From: a virus
DNA: 46,169 nucleotides
Strand: one strand, 5' to 3'
IMG/VR virus record: IMGVR_UViG_3300005264_000097
Location: 1-46,169 of that record
Position numbers and translations under genes: made by a program. The notes under the pieces were generated by a model. It saw nothing but the letters and a program-made list of their open reading frames with translations. It ran no database searches and had not been told where the DNA came from. Positions within the stretch are counted from its first letter, which is position 1. Every line of letters begins with the position of its first letter. Shown here piece after piece: positions 38,831-46,029 of this stretch.

Positions 38831-40108
38831 TTAAAATTTATATATGTCTATTGTTTCTCCACCAGTACCACTCTTAAGAGCAAGACCTTCTATATCTGTT
38901 TTAGTAAAATCTAGTACTATAGAAGTACCATCACCATTATAACAGCTAACAAGTACTTTAGTATCTGATAAAGATACTGCACTTATATAAGAAGTACTAC
39001 TACTATTAAATACATACTCACTACCACTAGTTATAGTATTACCATCTATAGTAAGTACTATAGAAGTACCATAATCATTATTACTATCATCTCTATAACT
39101 AACAAGAACTTTAGTACTTGTTAAAGATATAGCACTTATATAAGTAGTATCACCACTATTAAATACAAACTCATTACCTTTAGATATAGTACTTCCAGAT
39201 ATATTAAGAACTATAGCAGTGCCTTTATTACCATTACCTTGATCTCTATAACTAACTAATACTTTAGTATCTGTTAAAGATACGGTACTCGTAAAAGCAG
39301 TATTATTATTAAATATATAAGCACTACCTTTACTTATAGTATTACCACTTATATTAAGTACTATAGCAGTACCATAATAACTATTACTAGCATCTTGATA
39401 ACTAACAAGCACTTTAGTACTTGTTAAAGAAGTAGCACTTATATAAGAAGTATTACCACTATTGAATACATAAGGGCTACCACTAGTTATAGTAGTACCA
39501 TCTATATTAAGAACTATAGCAGTACCATAAGAGCTATTATTATAATCTTGATAACTTATAAGAACTTTATTAGTATCTAATAAAATAGGAGTTATATTAC
39601 CAGTATTACCACCACTATTAAATACATATTCACTACCACCAGTTATAGTATTTCCAGATATATTAAGAACTATAGAAGTACCATAAGAACTATTACTATA
39701 ATCTTTATAACTAACAAGTACTTTATTATTATCTATTAATAAAGAATTTGTATCTATAGTAGTACCACTATTAAATATATATTCACTACCACTAGTTATA
39801 TTAGTACCATCTATATTAAGAACTATAGCTTTACCATAACTACCATCTCTATAACTAACAAGTACTTTAGTATCTGATAAAGATACTGCACTTATATAAA
39901 TAGGAGTACCACTATTAAATACATATTCACTACCACTAGTTATATCATTACCAATACTTCTCTTTATTACTTCAGTACCATCATAAGATATAAGATCTCC
40001 TCTACTTATATTATTACCACTCTTTATTACTGCTGTAGTTAATAATGCATCATTCACTACACCACTAGAACCTCCACTACCTTGACCATATACTGTTGCT
40101 TTCTTCAT
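38831..40108 (-). CDS. Seven-repeat beta-propeller protein, copy 3
   Basis: 425 residues. The N-terminal cap differs (MKKATVYGQGSGGSSGVVND) but keeps the YGQ...GG tag and the GDLISYDGTEVIKR element. Seven blades follow, two of them more diverged (TNSLLIDNNKVLVSYKDYSN; ITPILLDTNKVLISYQDYNN). The C-terminal cap is identical to copy 2 (GLALKSGTGGETIDIYKF). It has the promoter block of copy 2 (inverted) and a strong ribosome site. It stands at the head of a - strand unit with the protein at 37801. A decayed relative lies immediately upstream at 40213. Role as for the other copies: a likely surface-exposed binding protein. Confidence 0.75.
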   Translation of the reverse strand: MKKATVYGQGSGGSSGVVNDALLTTAVIKSGNNISRGDLISYDGTEVIKRSIGNDITSGSEYVFNSGTPIYISAVSLSDTKVLVSYRDGSYGKAIVLNIDGTNITSGSEYIFNSGTTIDTNSLLIDNNKVLVSYKDYSNSSYGTSIVLNISGNTITGGSEYVFNSGGNTGNITPILLDTNKVLISYQDYNNSSYGTAIVLNIDGTTITSGSPYVFNSGNTSYISATSLTSTKVLVSYQDASNSYYGTAIVLNISGNTISKGSAYIFNNNTAFTSTVSLTDTKVLVSYRDQGNGNKGTAIVLNISGSTISKGNEFVFNSGDTTYISAISLTSTKVLVSYRDDSNNDYGTSIVLTIDGNTITSGSEYVFNSSSTSYISAVSLSDTKVLVSCYNGDGTSIVLDFTKTDIEGLALKSGTGGETIDIYKF

Positions 40109-40149
40109 TTTATATTCCTCCTTATAGTATCTATTATTATTCTTTCATT

Positions 40150-40161
40150 TATATTAATGTT
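40150..40161 (-). promoter_or_regulatory. Putative late promoter of propeller copy 3
   Basis: On the - strand: AACA-ttaata-TA, about 42 bases before the ATG at 40108. The block differs from those at 4028 and 28749 by one base in the spacer and lacks one AAT unit downstream. Confidence 0.6.
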
Positions 40162-40178
40162 CTTTATAAAAAAATATT

Positions 40179-40205
40179 AAGAGTATACCATAAAGGTATA
40201 CTCTT
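40179..40205 (-). terminator. Terminator after the decayed propeller cassette
   Basis: Stem aagagtatacc (40179-40189) with ggtatactctt (40195-40205), 5-base loop and a T7 run on the - strand. Together with the promoter at 40150 it reproduces the arrangement at 3981-4064. Confidence 0.85.
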
Positions 40206-40212
40206 TATTTAT

Positions 40213-40494
40213 TTAAAATTTATATATGTCTATTGTTTCTCCACCAGTACCACTCTTTAAAGCAAGACCTTCTGGAGATGCAGGAGATATTCTTTCAATA
40301 ATATTAGTTCCATCATAAACTATAAGATCTCCTTTACTTATAGAATTTCCTGCTTTAATTACTGCAGTTGTTTGTGTTACACCATTAATTATTAATGCTG
40401 TACCGCCTTTCCTGCTTTAATTACTGCAGTTGTTTGTGTTACACCATTAATTATTAATGCTGTACCGCCTACCATATACTGTACCATTAGCCAT
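40213..40494 (-). pseudogene. Decayed propeller cassette: caps only, with a 62-bp duplication
   Basis: Starting at the ATG at 40494 (ribosome site aaaaaggag) the frame reads MANGTVYG, matching the propeller N-terminal tag, then shifts and stops within 16 codons. Other frames supply the rest of the N-terminal cap (GGTALIINGVTQTTAVIKAG, then SISKGDLIVYDGTNIIERI). These run straight into the C-terminal cap (PEGLALKSGTGGETIDIYKF) with no blades between. A perfect tandem 62-bp duplication (40346-40407 and 40408-40469) breaks the frame, and a further one-base offset precedes it. With the duplication removed, an internal ATG would give an intact protein of about 65-75 residues. It is either a relic or an assembly artefact. 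Confidence 0.75.
40346..40469 (-). repeat. Perfect tandem duplication of 62 bp
   Basis: Two identical 62-base units (40346-40407; 40408-40469). 62 is not a multiple of three, so the duplication disrupts the reading frame of the small cassette. Confidence 0.9.
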
Positions 40495-40569
40495 TTTATA
40501 TCATCTCCTTTTTATTTATATAAAAATAATTCTGACAAGAAATTAAATGATTCATTTAAAGATATCTTA

Positions 40570-41631
40570 TCAAACATCGCAATTAAGTAATGGGATTTCC
40601 TCTGATCCTAAAGTTCGTTTATCTATAACATCAATCCAAAAACGAGCTCCTCCATAACCACTAATATACATGAATCTACCAAATACTAGTAGTATTACAA
40701 ATGTAGTAGTAGTAGTTCCACTCATAAATGTTAATCCATCAGGTTCTTTATTAACATTAACATCATATACAACTTTATTAAAATTCTCTAATACTCTAAC
40801 TCTACATCCTCTCGATATATCATATACAGATATATTATAATTATCAATTTTATTATATTTCATCCTAAAATAAGAATGCAATGTAGAATGAGTAGTTTCC
40901 ATAACTGAAGATCCTGATATATATAATTTGTATGCATTATATGAACCATCTTCATATAAACACAGTCCTTGATCATCAGAAAAACATCTATTTGCATAAT
41001 TTATATCATCTATATAATTTATATATTGACCTGTTGATGCATTTATGCTTGCAAAATTATTTTTCTGACTTCCGTTATAATATGCTTGTAACCCAAATAT
41101 AACATCATAAGTACTATTATAGATATATCTATGAGAATCATTTGATCCATTTTGTGGATAGTTTCCTAAAGAAGGTATATTAATATTTTGATGTATAAAT
41201 ATATCATTCTCTATATCATATACAGAGAATTGATTTCCTCCATTTGTATAATTTCCATTATATGATGCAAGAGCAACCAAAACGGCATAACCTCCAGCAA
41301 CAAATGCTTTTCGTAATCCACTATTTTGATTAATACCTACCATAGTTTGAGTATTCAATATTTTTCTTAAAGATAAATCAGATTTATTATAGATATATAC
41401 ATAATCTCCTTGAAGAAATGAATAAAAATTTGTAGATACAAAAGGTTGTCTCAATCCAGTATCAATATTTGTTATTTCAGGAAATAATTCCGAAACTTCT
41501 TTAAGAGTCATATCATTATTTACTATTTTAAAAATATCACTTTGTTTAGATAATTCATTGCTAACATGATAATCTGTTATTTTTATATTATCTTTCCCTC
41601 CGCTTTGACCATATATATTTGCTCTTTTCAT
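40570..41631 (-). CDS. Virion surface protein with the propeller-type N-terminal tag
   Basis: The ATG at 41631 (after ggaggtaatt) is chosen over a TTG at 41646, giving 353 residues. The start MKRANIYGQSGG matches the tag of the propeller proteins, but the body is different: a sequence of irregular repeats resembling Kelch/WD-type blades (GDYVYIYNKSDLSLRKILN; FSVYDIENDIFIHQNI; YIYNSTYDVIFGLQAYYNGS; ISVYDISRGCRVRVLENF; GRFMYISGYGGARFWIDVID). Thus it may be a second, unrelated propeller mounted on the same attachment peptide. It lies in the - strand distal tail operon, 15 bases after the gene at 41647. Confidence 0.7.
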   Translation of the reverse strand: MKRANIYGQSGGKDNIKITDYHVSNELSKQSDIFKIVNNDMTLKEVSELFPEITNIDTGLRQPFVSTNFYSFLQGDYVYIYNKSDLSLRKILNTQTMVGINQNSGLRKAFVAGGYAVLVALASYNGNYTNGGNQFSVYDIENDIFIHQNINIPSLGNYPQNGSNDSHRYIYNSTYDVIFGLQAYYNGSQKNNFASINASTGQYINYIDDINYANRCFSDDQGLCLYEDGSYNAYKLYISGSSVMETTHSTLHSYFRMKYNKIDNYNISVYDISRGCRVRVLENFNKVVYDVNVNKEPDGLTFMSGTTTTTFVILLVFGRFMYISGYGGARFWIDVIDKRTLGSEEIPLLNCDV

Positions 41632-41646
41632 TACAATTACCTCCAA

Positions 41647-42558
41647 TTACACTTTAGCGATAGCTTTTATACCATCATTTGTTTGAATACGTAATGGACT
41701 AGCATTAGTGGCAGATGTTTCAACTAACTCGAAACATACAACTTGAGAGCCATTATATAATCTAAACGCATTTTTATTATCCATACCAATAGAAGGATCG
41801 TATAATGGAATTTCAATACCATTCATTTTCATAGTTCCTAAACGTACTTTATTTACTATATTAAAAGAAATAGTACTATATTCACTATATTCATTAGAAG
41901 ATGTATTTTTTGCTCTAACACGGAGTTGTGCATTTTCAGATGCAACTTGATTAGAAAAATCATATGTGAATTCTGCTGCAGCACCTATATATAATGATGC
42001 CCAACTGCTACCACCATTTATAGATATATCTAATTCATAATTTATACTACCAGACATTTCATCTGTACTAGGAGTCCATGTTATATCATATATATCATTA
42101 GTAGAAATAGTCTCATCTGTAATAGGATGTGTCATAGTAGGTATTGTAGGTCTAACCTGTTCTCCTCTAACATACCAAAATCCATTTTTTTCTCCATTGA
42201 TAGGATATGATGATTCATCTGCAATAATTTCTTCTACAAAAGTTGTTTTAGTTCCAGAATAATGACGTTCTCTAATTTTATATGTCGCACAACACATTGT
42301 AGTTTCATGATCACCAGGATTAATAGTTTCACAACCATCATCACTAACTAATTGATACCAATGAATAACTTTTCCTCTACTTCTTATATATGTCGATGTT
42401 GAATAAGTATTTTCTAAATTTCTATAGTCTGTTTTCTTTGTACCTGATGTAGCGAATGTACCAAGTGAAGAGTTATACGTATAACCTGATGTACCAGCTT
42501 CACTCCATCCAGACATTACATAATTCATATTATATTTACTAAATTTATAATATCCCAT
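41647..42558 (-). CDS. Tail protein with FN3-like domain
   Basis: 303 residues. The N-terminal about 130 are rich in Tyr, Ser, Thr and Gly with four Cys (DDGCETIN; TMCCATYK). Residues about 135-235 form a fibronectin type III-like domain (PTIPTMTHPITDETIS, then YDITWTPSTDEMSGSINYEL, ending YSEYSTISFNIV). The C-terminal about 65 contain a strand motif, GTMKMNGIEIPLYDPSIGM. The start codon overlaps the previous stop by one base (TAATG), so translation is coupled. FN3 domains are common accessory modules in phage tail proteins that contact the cell surface. Exact role unknown. Confidence 0.7.
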   Translation of the reverse strand: MGYYKFSKYNMNYVMSGWSEAGTSGYTYNSSLGTFATSGTKKTDYRNLENTYSTSTYIRSRGKVIHWYQLVSDDGCETINPGDHETTMCCATYKIRERHYSGTKTTFVEEIIADESSYPINGEKNGFWYVRGEQVRPTIPTMTHPITDETISTNDIYDITWTPSTDEMSGSINYELDISINGGSSWASLYIGAAAEFTYDFSNQVASENAQLRVRAKNTSSNEYSEYSTISFNIVNKVRLGTMKMNGIEIPLYDPSIGMDNKNAFRLYNGSQVVCFELVETSATNASPLRIQTNDGIKAIAKV

Positions 42559-42695
42559 TATAAATCACTTCTAAACCAAATACGGCCCACGACTGCATTT
42601 GTAGGATCTGTATCTCTCACTTCAACTACCATAGGTTTATCATTACTTGTTCTTACATTATCTTGTTGTCCACCTCGTATAGTTCCTTCAGCCAT
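42558..42695 (-). CDS. Small tail protein, 45 residues
   Basis: The ATG at 42695 (after a perfect aaaaggagg) is chosen over a longer frame start at 42743 that falls inside the hairpin at 42721-42751. The product is MAEGTIRGGQQDNVRTSNDK followed by PMVVEVRDTDPTNAVVGRIW. The ending 'VGRIWFRSDL' resembles the short phage tail element 'G.iWyr.d.g.lr' found at the N-terminus of many fibre proteins. It overlaps the next gene by one base. Likely a structural adaptor peptide; the family is not certain. Confidence 0.65.
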   Translation of the reverse strand: MAEGTIRGGQQDNVRTSNDKPMVVEVRDTDPTNAVVGRIWFRSDL

Positions 42696-42720
42696 AAGTA
42701 TACCTCCTTTTATAATAAAA

Positions 42721-42751
42721 ATAGAGAGATGAGAATATCTCATCTCTCTAT
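42721..42751 (-). terminator. Strong terminator inside the tail operon
   Basis: A perfect 13-bp stem (atagagagatgag, 42721-42733, with ctcatctctctat, 42739-42751), 5-base loop, T-rich on the - strand. No promoter motif is visible between it and the gene at 42695, so attenuation rather than a full stop is likely. Confidence 0.85.
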
Positions 42752-42770
42752 TATTTTATTCAATCTTAAA

Positions 42771-42995
42771 TTAAACTTCTAGCACTCTTAAAAATAATTC
42801 ACCATCTATGACAGTCAATGTATACTTACATCCAGTAATTTCATCTGTTAAAATAGTATTTGCTTCTGGATTAATTATAATATTACCTGATGGAGTACCA
42901 ATATATAATTTTTTTGTATCTTGAGTAAAACCAGGCTCTCCATTATCTAATACAGGTAGATTTGCCTGGTTGCCACGTTTTAATTTTATTTGCAT
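42771..42995 (-). CDS. Stand-alone Mtd-type N-terminal domain protein
   Basis: 74 residues. The sequence MQIKLKRGNQANLPVLDNGE, then PGFTQDTKKLYIGTPSGNI, is the Mtd/fibre N-terminal module ('lkRG....l..LaaGEp.ft.DTk.lyiG...G'), followed by a short strand pair (TGCKYTLTVIDGELFLRVLE). The same module opens the proteins at 43019 and 43531. Normally it anchors a larger fibre, so here it is either a minimal cap protein or a truncated fibre. Ribosome site: gagaggagcc. Confidence 0.75.
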   Translation of the reverse strand: MQIKLKRGNQANLPVLDNGEPGFTQDTKKLYIGTPSGNIIINPEANTILTDEITGCKYTLTVIDGELFLRVLEV

Positions 42996-43018
42996 AGAAA
43001 TCAGGCTCCTCTCTTAAA

Positions 43019-43450
43019 TTAGAAAGTTCCACCATCTATCCATGGATCGCTTGGATCTAATTCATCTACATTCTTAAGAACAACAAAGTCATAAGTATAG
43101 CCTGTAGGCCATGTAGTGCCTGTACCGTCATCAATTTTAATAACAGTTCCTGTAGCATTGTCAAGAGTATAATTTACATCTTTAGTTTTTAATAAACCAC
43201 CAATATAAACCATTACTGAATCTCCAGGTTGATAAATTGGAAGTTCTATTTGTTTAGAACTTGTAGGTGTATCAAAAGTTCCTGCAAAAGAGTAATTTTT
43301 AACTCCTACACCATTCATAGTAGACAATTGAATATTTCCATCTGCCGAACCTACATAAAATTCTTTAGTATCTAAAGTAAATGCTGGTTCTCCAATTGCT
43401 AATAACGGTAAATCAGCTTTATTACCACGTTTCAATCTAATATCTGACAT
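43019..43450 (-). CDS. Short tail fibre protein with Mtd-type N-terminus
   Basis: 143 residues. Module 1 (1-47): MSDIRLKRGNKADLPLLAIG and EPAFTLDTKEFYVGSADGNI, the Mtd-type attachment domain. Module 2 (about 55-130): one copy of the strand repeat of the fibre at 10209 (SVMVYIGGLLKTKDVNYTLD, then 'WPTGYTYDFVVLKN'). It ends DPWIDGGTF, the same C-terminal hexapeptide as the protein at 43531 and almost that of 44472. The combination shows fibre modules being reused across the genome. It is in the - strand distal tail operon between two hairpins. Confidence 0.75.
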   Translation of the reverse strand: MSDIRLKRGNKADLPLLAIGEPAFTLDTKEFYVGSADGNIQLSTMNGVGVKNYSFAGTFDTPTSSKQIELPIYQPGDSVMVYIGGLLKTKDVNYTLDNATGTVIKIDDGTGTTWPTGYTYDFVVLKNVDELDPSDPWIDGGTF

Positions 43451-43479
43451 TTATTTTTTACCTCCTTTTTTTAATAAAA

Positions 43480-43515
43480 AAATCTAAGTTAATATAAATA
43501 TATCAACTTAGATTT
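43480..43515 (-). terminator. Hairpin after fibre gene 43531
   Basis: An 11-bp stem (aaatctaagtt, 43480-43490, with aacttagattt, 43505-43515) with a 14-base loop and T-rich 3' side on the - strand. It lies between two fibre genes. Confidence 0.75.
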
Positions 43516-43530
43516 ATTATTGTATACTAA

Positions 43531-44430
43531 TTAAAAAGTTCCACCATCAATAACTGAAGAAGCAACTAAATAATTTTGTGATTTTACAAATGCAGTAGTA
43601 GCCATTAATGTACTATTATCTTCTACAGCAACAGTAACACCATTAATGTCTCCAGTGAATGTAGGATTACTGAACATAGTAGCTTTAGATTCATTAGTTA
43701 CATTCTCTAAGCCAACATCTGAAGCAGCTAATACAACAGCACCAGTTCTACCATTTACTGAAGATACAGCATCAGTAGGTGATTTCATTTCTAACCAATC
43801 AGCTAAAACTGTAGGATCATTTGAAGATAAAATAAATGTTTTCTCAATATCATTTCTGATAGCAACGTCACCTTGTTGAGCAACTAAAGCAAGCATAGCA
43901 GCTTCATCAGCAACAACATAAGTAGAAATAATTGCTAATTCTGGTAATACTGAAGTATTTAATTTACCGCCAACTCCAAGAAGTGGAATATCTCCCTCTA
44001 AGATACCAGTGTTTAATTCAGCAACAGTACCAAGACCAGAGATTTTAGTAGTAGGGATTGTTGGTAAATCGCCTAACTCTAAAGCAGCTCCATTAGTAAC
44101 AATACCTTTATCATTTACAGTAACTTTTCCATAAGTACCAGCAACAACACCAGATGTAGCTAAAGCTAATGAAATATTAACATCAGAAGTACCATCGAAA
44201 GAAGCAGCAGTTGCTTGGAATTCAGCTCCAGCAATACCGATCAATCTAGCATTTTCTAATTGAGTAGCAGATGCAGCGTTTGAAGCAATGTCAGGGTTAA
44301 TTAGTACTTTATTAGCACCATCTCCAACGTATAATTTACCTGTGTCTAATGTCATTGCCATTTCACCAGCTAATAACGATAAAGCACCAAGATTTGCAGA
44401 GTTACCTCTTTTAATTTGAATTACAGACAT
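43531..44430 (-). CDS. Tail fibre protein with Mtd-type N-terminus and fibre repeats
   Basis: 299 residues. N-terminal attachment module (MSVIQIKRGNSANLGALSLL, then AGEMAMTLDTGKLYVGDGAN). A fibre shaft region follows with the common elements SFDGTSDVNISLALATSGVV-AGTYGKVTVNDKG, KISGLGTVAELN, GDVAIRNDIEKTFILSSNDP, VNGRTGAVVLAASDVGLENV-TNESKA and MATTAFVKSQNYL. These are classic phage fibre repeats. It ends VIDGGTF. Base composition and codons are noticeably richer in G/C and Ala than neighbours, suggesting recent acquisition from another phage. It probably is a side or short tail fibre. Confidence 0.82.
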   Translation of the reverse strand: MSVIQIKRGNSANLGALSLLAGEMAMTLDTGKLYVGDGANKVLINPDIASNAASATQLENARLIGIAGAEFQATAASFDGTSDVNISLALATSGVVAGTYGKVTVNDKGIVTNGAALELGDLPTIPTTKISGLGTVAELNTGILEGDIPLLGVGGKLNTSVLPELAIISTYVVADEAAMLALVAQQGDVAIRNDIEKTFILSSNDPTVLADWLEMKSPTDAVSSVNGRTGAVVLAASDVGLENVTNESKATMFSNPTFTGDINGVTVAVEDNSTLMATTAFVKSQNYLVASSVIDGGTF

Positions 44431-44471
44431 ATTGTATTCCTCCTTTTATATAATTATATAATTTAAATGAT

Positions 44472-44675
44472 CTAAAAGATACCTCCATCTATATGAAGGC
44501 TGTCTAAGTCTCCAGACCAATAACTATCAGGGTCATTATTCCCTAATTCCTCATAAACCAAGTTATTCAGGTTTATGATTGAATTAATTTGTTCTTGAAA
44601 ATGCGATTGTTGAAATTCTAATTCATCAATTCGTATTTTATTAATATATGCTAATATATTTGACAAACTACCCAT
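44472..44675 (-). CDS. Small tail protein ending IDGGIF
   Basis: 67 residues with a very strong ribosome site (gaaaagggggaaa). Residues 1-45 form a helix suited to a coiled coil (ILAYINKIRIDELEFQQSHF). The end SLHIDGGIF matches the C-terminal hexapeptide of the two fibre proteins downstream. It is the first gene after the - strand promoter at 44721, heading the distal tail operon. It is probably a trimeric adaptor. Function not known. Confidence 0.7.
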   Translation of the reverse strand: MGSLSNILAYINKIRIDELEFQQSHFQEQINSIINLNNLVYEELGNNDPDSYWSGDLDSLHIDGGIF

Positions 44676-44690
44676 TCATTTCCCCCTTTT

Positions 44691-44730
44691 CATGTATATA
44701 CATAAATACTTGATCTAATTTATATACATG
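44691..44730. repeat. 10-bp inverted repeat at the tail-operon promoter
   Basis: catgtatata (44691-44700) and tatatacatg (44721-44730) are perfect inverted copies. One arm coincides with the AACA-N6-TA motif on the - strand. This could be an operator-like site or a leader hairpin. Confidence 0.55.
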
Positions 44731-44732
44731 TT
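44721..44732 (-). promoter_or_regulatory. Putative late promoter of the distal tail operon
   Basis: On the - strand: AACA-tgtata-TA, 46 bases before the ATG at 44675. It would drive the genes from 44675 down to 40570. Confidence 0.55.
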
Positions 44733-44742
44733 ATTTACAGTT

Positions 44743-44790
44743 AAATAAAAAGTAATAGTAATATGAATTATATATTCTTACTTTTTATTT
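44743..44790 (-). terminator. Hairpin at the end of the 44785 gene
   Basis: A 13-bp arm (aaataaaaagtaa, 44743-44755) pairs with ttactttttattt (44778-44790); the 22-base loop is AT-rich. It overlaps the stop codon at 44785. The T run is within the stem, so it is a moderate terminator at best. Confidence 0.5.
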
Positions 44791-46011
44791 ATTTTTCATA
44801 GTACTAGTTTTTTTCTTAGTAGTAATCTTTTTTTTAGTACTTGGTTTCTTATTATCTTTAGATGAAATTGGAGAATTAATATTCTCTTTTATATTATCTA
44901 TATTAGCATCAATTGATTTGATGGAATCCTTAATTAAATCTTTAGAGATTTCATAAGCCTTTCCATGAAAATAAGACATAAATGTTACATCAGATGAACC
45001 AAAATCAGCTTTTAATTTTTTATTCATCTTATTATAATCTCTTTGAATTTTTTTCAATACTTTAATTGCTTTTTCGTATATATGGAGTGAATCAAATCCA
45101 GATGATCGTTTAGCTTCTATAAGTCTATTAACTAAATTACATTCATCTATAACAGTTTTATACTTATACATAATAGCTTCATTAAATGAAGATTCAGGTC
45201 TTATAATAGGTTCAATATCATATGAATCTCCTATCACTTCTCCATTTTGAATTAATACTTCTCCATCTATAAATATAACATCTTCGCCAACAATAGCAGG
45301 CATTTGTCTAGTTATAGTAGTATATCTTATAGTAATAAGTTCTCTTGCTTCTTCCTCTTGATAATCAAATTTAGGAATTATTTTAAGTCTCATGCCCATT
45401 TCAACAAAATCTACAAATTCATATAATTCTCCTGCAATATAAATATATTTAAAATCCTCATCTTTAAATATAGGAGATAATATTTCTAATTCATTAATTA
45501 CTCGTAATGCATCTATTGCAAACATTTCTTTGTTAGGAGAATTAACTCTCATTAATTTAATCCAATTTGCTATTGGTGAAGGTTTTACATATATATCACC
45601 AATTGTAACTTTTTTCTTTTCTATAATAATATCTTCAGCTTTATATCTATATAAAGGATATTTTTCTTCAATTATATTATTAGTAAGCACATCAATACCA
45701 TATTTACGGAATGATGCTTTAATACTACCGTCTTCAAGTTCATATACTATTATATATGAATTAACTAAAAGCATTTCAAATATAATTGTTCCATCACTCT
45801 CAAGAAATGAAACCATTTTATTTTTATCTGTATATAATATATTTTCAGCTTCAACTCTAATTACAGTTTCTTCAGCTATATCAATATTTATAAATTTAAG
45901 TTCGCCAAATTCACATGTTTTAATATCCGATTCAATTTCATCATCAAAATAACTACTAGTAGTTATTCCATCTGATAGTGCATAAAAAATTATATCTTTA
46001 TTAATTTCCAT
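44785..46011 (-). CDS. Unknown tail/baseplate-region protein with a basic tail
   Basis: 408 residues. The first about 240 are strand-rich and acidic (FGELKFINIDIAEETVIRVE; YRYKAEDIIIEKKKVTIGDI; PIANWIKLMRVNSPNKEMFA). About 270-370 is helical (NRLIEAKRSSGFDSLHIYEK; VLKKIQRDYNKMNKKLKADF). The last about 35 are almost all Lys, Ser and Thr (KKPSTKKKITTKKKTSTMKN), a disordered basic tail suited to nucleic acid or acidic-surface contact. It starts with aaaggaga and overlaps neither neighbour. By position, on the same strand as and upstream of the fibre operon, it is probably a baseplate component. Family not recognised. Confidence 0.7.
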   Translation of the reverse strand: MEINKDIIFYALSDGITTSSYFDDEIESDIKTCEFGELKFINIDIAEETVIRVEAENILYTDKNKMVSFLESDGTIIFEMLLVNSYIIVYELEDGSIKASFRKYGIDVLTNNIIEEKYPLYRYKAEDIIIEKKKVTIGDIYVKPSPIANWIKLMRVNSPNKEMFAIDALRVINELEILSPIFKDEDFKYIYIAGELYEFVDFVEMGMRLKIIPKFDYQEEEARELITIRYTTITRQMPAIVGEDVIFIDGEVLIQNGEVIGDSYDIEPIIRPESSFNEAIMYKYKTVIDECNLVNRLIEAKRSSGFDSLHIYEKAIKVLKKIQRDYNKMNKKLKADFGSSDVTFMSYFHGKAYEISKDLIKDSIKSIDANIDNIKENINSPISSKDNKKPSTKKKITTKKKTSTMKNK

Positions 46012-46029
46012 TATTTTTATTCTCCTTTA

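Noticed and set aside
45530-45952. 140-codon open frame on + inside the 44785 gene
   Set aside because: It is antisense to a well-supported gene, lacks a ribosome site, and contains the Ser/Ile-rich composition typical of shadow frames here.
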